7,114 bases of DNA from Clostridia bacterium (GTDB lineage: Bacteria; Bacillota; Clostridia; Oscillospirales; Acutalibacteraceae): NCBI GenBank assembly GCA_017414725.1, contig JAFQKZ010000066.1, positions 1-7,114 of the forward strand, written 5' to 3'. How positions within the stretch are numbered: the first letter of the stretch is position 1; each line of letters starts with the position of its first letter. Below are positions 3,896-7,114 of this stretch, piece by piece. Position numbers and translations under genes: made by a program. The notes beneath the pieces are model-generated. The model made no database searches, was not told the origin of the DNA, and saw only the letters and a program-made list of their open reading frames with translations.

Positions 3896-6800
3896 ATGAT
3901 ATCTATGAAAAATCTAAGAAGTTTGAGATACTTTAATTTAAAATTCCTGATGTTTTTGTTTTTTATATTAAATTTATTTTTTAATTTTAGCGTAATTATT
4001 CATGCACAGAGTAATTACTATGAAATTATTTTGCCTAAAAAAGTTAACGGTATCGAATCTGTACAATATTATATTGACGGCACTCCAAAAGGTAGTACAG
4101 ATGGTACGAATTCAATTAAAATAAAAGAAAACTCTAAAATAAATTTTTCTGTTAAATTCGAAGGGTCAGGTTATAATCAGACCAAACTCGAAGATCTGAA
4201 ATTAAGAAATTCGAGTAATAATATAATCAAATTTAATATTTATACTAAAGATGAAAATAATAATATAATTTTAAGCGAAGTTGATAAAAATGAATTTATT
4301 AATCCCGAACAAGAATACATAAGTTCAGAAGTTACTATAAATTCTGATAATAAATTTTATTTCAGCAATTTAAAACAGGATTTATATGATATTAATATTT
4401 ATTCTGATCTTGAAAATATAACTAAAAATTTAGATATTAAATATAGAGTAATCACGGAAAATAATATAAATAATCCCGGAGATTTTAACTCTAATTGTAC
4501 GTTTAATACTAATAACAAATCTTTTCAGGTTACCGGAATTTTGCCTGATAGTACGGTTGAATTATTGATCACTCCGGACGAAGCTTATTCGCAGTCAAAT
4601 TTTAAAGTATTCAATAATAATCAAGAAATACAACCCGATAAAAATATTTACAGAATTATAAATATAAATTCTAATTTAAATATAAATATAAATAATCTCA
4701 AAAAAAACAAATATAACGTAAATTTTGCAGATAATAATTTAAGTTTAATTTCTGATAGTAATCAAATAATTCACGGCGAAAATTTTGAATTTACTTATAA
4801 CAGTACGATTCCTGAAAATCAAGTTGTGACTGCAAACAATATAATAATAAAACCAGATGAAAATAATATTTATAAAATAAAAAATATTCGTGAAGATCAA
4901 GAGATAAAACTAAAATCTAAAGATGAAGCGGTTCATATGATATCTTTTGAAAATATTTCTGATTATTATAATATTACAGATATTAATGATAATATTATTG
5001 ACAAGCTAGAAGTCAAAGATGGTGCGAGTGCAAGTTTTAAATTAGAGCTAAAAGACGCATATTCCGGATCTTTGGGTCAGGACGAAATATTATCTGAAGT
5101 TTTGTATAATAATAACAATAATAATCATAAAATTATATACGAGTCCGGATTTTACAAAATTAATAATATTACGAGTTCTTTAAATATTTACGCAGAAGGC
5201 CTTCAAAAAAATAAATATATATTAAAGTTAGGCGGAGACCTCGAAAATATAACTTCTTATAATATTACTATAAATAACACAAATATAATTAGTAATAATA
5301 ACACAATAGAAATTGAACATGGTGACACTATTGAGATAGATTTTGAAGTACAGAACGGGTACGAGACATCGCACACGTATATATCGACTTATCCTAAGAT
5401 AGAAACAATAACCGGTTCCGGGAATAATTTTGTGATAAATAACATCACATCGAATTTATTTGTAAATATAAACAAGATATATAAGATTTCTACTGAAAAT
5501 GAAGATATAAAAATTTACACTACTCCGAAACTCCAAAAAACACATAACAACAAAATTAAATATAATTTAAGTTCGGATATAAATTTGAATAATAATATTA
5601 TAGATCAAATTGCAGGATCTATAGATTTTTCTAGACTTAATATTTTTTCCGGTATTTCCGAACTTGAAAACACAATACAAAATACAGAAAATTTAGATTT
5701 ACTCAAAGAAAATTATAATCAAGAGCAAATTATTAAAGACCAACAACAAACTCCTGAGAATTACAAAGAAGAAGTAACAGACGTAACAAAAGCGACTTTG
5801 AAATTTAAAATTCCTAATGATAGCGTTGGTGTAGAATCTGAGAATGTTGTTCATGCGGCTGAAATTGCTTATGCTGCTGCACCAAATGTAATTTATAACT
5901 CAGAAAACCGAGAAAATGATATGTACTGGGCTGGATTTAGTGAGAAAGTTTCAGATGTTTTGGCTGTTTATCACATTTTAGGTAAAGAAGATTGGTATAA
6001 GAAATCTGATTGGTGTTCGTCTGATTATGTTGAACAGATGGGATATAATTCCAACGAAAGTAGTAATAGATGGACCCAAGTCCATTGGCCTGCTATGGCC
6101 CAAAATAGACCGTATAATAATTACACTTATGTTGTTGTTCCGAAAAATAATTATCATTTTGTGAAAATAACTCGAAACAAAGGCGATTGTAATATAGTCC
6201 CTATACAACAATTTTACAAGACTACAAATATAACGTTTGAATTACAAAATGCGTGGGTATTAACAAACGTAGAAAATGATGATGAAGTTTCAGTGGAATT
6301 ATGCCCGAAAGGAGAAGAAATGCATTTTTCGGGGATCCCCTTGCCGTACTACGCAAGTAATATACTGGATGTTTATCATTTAAAAAATTGGGATTTAAAT
6401 GGTAGTAATTTTTGTGCATCAAGTTTTGAAGATAACTTGAATAGTGGCAATTTAATGAAGTTGAAACCAATCGACGAAACGGAAGATTATGTCCCGTTGG
6501 TAAAGAATGAAAATGGACATGTTTATGTAGCTGTCCCTAGAGAAGGATATAATTTCAATCTTTCTTCTGACGAATGTAACGTTACAAGAACCACGGAACA
6601 TAGTAGAACAAAATCTAAAGTTAGTGCGACCATGCAAGATGCGTGGATAATTGAAAATGTGACTGAAGGAGAAAATATTACTACGGATATGAATATCGTG
6701 AACTGGAACGGCGTTGATTCGGCTAGTAGTTTTTTTGATGTTTATTATCTAAAAAATTGGAACGTCGACGGGAAACGTTGGAATGAATGGGGTGTTTCGG

Positions 6801-7114
6801 AACTAAAAGATAAAAAACAGTTAGTGTCAAGACCAAGTAATTTCAGTAATACACTTCTTATGGAGGATCACGATCATTATAGTGCATATATTGTGGTTCC
6901 AAAGAAAGATAAGCATTTTTGGTTGCGTAAAGATACTGGCAGTGCGAATATAAGACATGCTAGTTTAGATGGCGATATAAACAAACTTCATGAGGATTTT
7001 TACGAAGCTTGGATTATAGATAATATTGGTTTTGATGAAACTATAAATGTAGAAACCAATTTGTTTAAAGTAACGCTAGATGGTTCTGGTTTGTGCGGTA
7101 TGGACTCAGGAGGA
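3896..7114 (+). CDS. Giant secreted mosaic surface protein (3' end outside window)
   Basis: I translated this frame codon by codon: it is open from ATG 3896 to the last base, 1073 codons without a stop. The family is unknown to me. Residues 1-37 are a signal peptide: Lys/Arg at 5-16, a Phe/Leu-rich core at 17-35, and likely cleavage after His-Ala (36-37). Residues about 40-540 are Asn/Ile/Lys/Glu-rich. They contain several beta-type repeats with a shared pattern: a GD/GE-type turn before alternating hydrophobics, sometimes a Gly-Tyr, then Tyr/Phe-x-Ile-x-Asn-Ile, then Asn-x-x-Ile. Examples are 252-273, 326-340, 420-443 and 474-527. Such repeats recall extracellular beta-sandwich repeats of clostridial surface proteins. 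Residues 540-630 are a polar, Gln-rich linker. From about 633 come tandem repeats of ~120-132 residues (separate entry). No LPXTG, S-layer or other anchor is seen, as the C-terminus is missing. It has its own promoter, the twin of the kinase promoter. Adhesion or host contact is inference. Confidence 0.93.
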   Translation, partial: MISMKNLRSLRYFNLKFLMFLFFILNLFFNFSVIIHAQSNYYEIILPKKVNGIESVQYYIDGTPKGSTDGTNSIKIKENSKINFSVKFEGSGYNQTKLEDLKLRNSSNNIIKFNIYTKDENNNIILSEVDKNEFINPEQEYISSEVTINSDNKFYFSNLKQDLYDINIYSDLENITKNLDIKYRVITENNINNPGDFNSNCTFNTNNKSFQVTGILPDSTVELLITPDEAYSQSNFKVFNNNQEIQPDKNIYRIININSNLNININNLKKNKYNVNFADNNLSLISDSNQIIHGENFEFTYNSTIPENQVVTANNIIIKPDENNIYKIKNIREDQEIKLKSKDEAVHMISFENISDYYNITDINDNIIDKLEVKDGASASFKLELKDAYSGSLGQDEILSEVLYNNNNNNHKIIYESGFYKINNITSSLNIYAEGLQKNKYILKLGGDLENITSYNITINNTNIISNNNTIEIEHGDTIEIDFEVQNGYETSHTYISTYPKIETITGSGNNFVINNITSNLFVNINKIYKISTENEDIKIYTTPKLQKTHNNKIKYNLSSDINLNNNIIDQIAGSIDFSRLNIFSGISELENTIQNTENLDLLKENYNQEQIIKDQQQTPENYKEEVTDVTKATLKFKIPNDSVGVESENVVHAAEIAYAAAPNVIYNSENRENDMYWAGFSEKVSDVLAVYHILGKEDWYKKSDWCSSDYVEQMGYNSNESSNRWTQVHWPAMAQNRPYNNYTYVVVPKNNYHFVKITRNKGDCNIVPIQQFYKTTNITFELQNAWVLTNVENDDEVSVELCPKGEEMHFSGIPLPYYASNILDVYHLKNWDLNGSNFCASSFEDNLNSGNLMKLKPIDETEDYVPLVKNENGHVYVAVPREGYNFNLSSDECNVTRTTEHSRTKSKVSATMQDAWIIENVTEGENITTDMNIVNWNGVDSASSFFDVYYLKNWNVDGKRWNEWGVSELKDKKQLVSRPSNFSNTLLMEDHDHYSAYIVVPKKDKHFWLRKDTGSANIRHASLDGDINKLHEDFYEAWIIDNIGFDETINVETNLFKVTLDGSGLCGMDSGG
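5792..7114 (+). repeat. Tandem ~120-132-residue domain repeats in the secreted protein
   Basis: Three units and the start of a fourth are visible: residues about 633-779, 780-909, 910-1033 and 1034-1073+. Landmarks recur in order. An Ala-Trp followed two residues later by x-Asn-(Val/Ile) occurs at W787, W917 and W1039. Asp-Val-Tyr-(His/Tyr)-Leu-Lys-Asn-Trp ends at W832 and W955, with a divergent version ending at W700. Tyr-(Val/Ile)-x-Val-Pro has its Pro at 749, 881 and 1002, then His/Asn-Phe six residues after the Pro. Unit spacings are 130-132 and then 121-123 residues. Units 1 and 2 carry a Cys pair (707/765 and 840/894). Unit 3 lacks both. The repeats are diverged at DNA level and only obvious in protein. 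I do not recognise the domain. Confidence 0.85.

Noticed and set aside
5978..6637. Three reverse-strand frames of 61-82 codons
   Set aside because: They lie antisense to the tandem-repeat part of the secreted protein, lack ribosome sites, and exist because the forward gene is uninterrupted.

Overview
The window looks like a low-GC Bacillota chromosome, most plausibly a Clostridia-type and possibly host-associated bacterium. The grounds are strong purine-rich ribosome binding sites, near-consensus sigma-A promoters, a Rho-independent terminator, a clostridial-style M14 peptidase and a tentative Spo0A-C-like domain. The assignment to class is inference. The standard genetic code fits throughout: TGG encodes Trp, and the genes end in TAA or TGA.

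Layout. Positions 1-394 hold no convincing gene, but contain a structured hairpin element ending in a T-run (90-156) and an AT-rich inverted repeat (341-367). A small exported protein with a basic tail follows (395-748). Next is a Cys-rich polytopic membrane protein (901-1938) whose cytoplasmic tail may be a degenerate Spo0A-C-like domain; it ends at a clear intrinsic terminator. On the opposite strand is a cytoplasmic M14 zinc peptidase (2001-2918). Diverging from it is a minimal protein-kinase-like gene (3089-3706). Last is a very large secreted protein whose frame is open from 3896 to the window edge (1073 codons visible, 3' end missing). It has a signal peptide, Asn/Ile-rich beta-type repeats, a polar linker, then at least three tandem ~120-132-residue repeats of a domain I do not recognise.

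The main discovery is a 107-bp cassette present twice, at 2962-3069 and 3753-3859. The copies differ by one substitution and one single-base indel. Each carries a near-consensus promoter (TTGAAA, 16 bp, TATAAT) and, 15 bp upstream of the -35, a 20-bp imperfect dyad. One copy drives the kinase-like gene and the other the giant secreted protein, so the two genes are probably co-regulated. The repeats could also recombine and delete the kinase gene. A kinase-like protein and a mosaic surface protein under the same duplicated control element is the best candidate here for an undescribed system; any functional link beyond shared transcription is inference.
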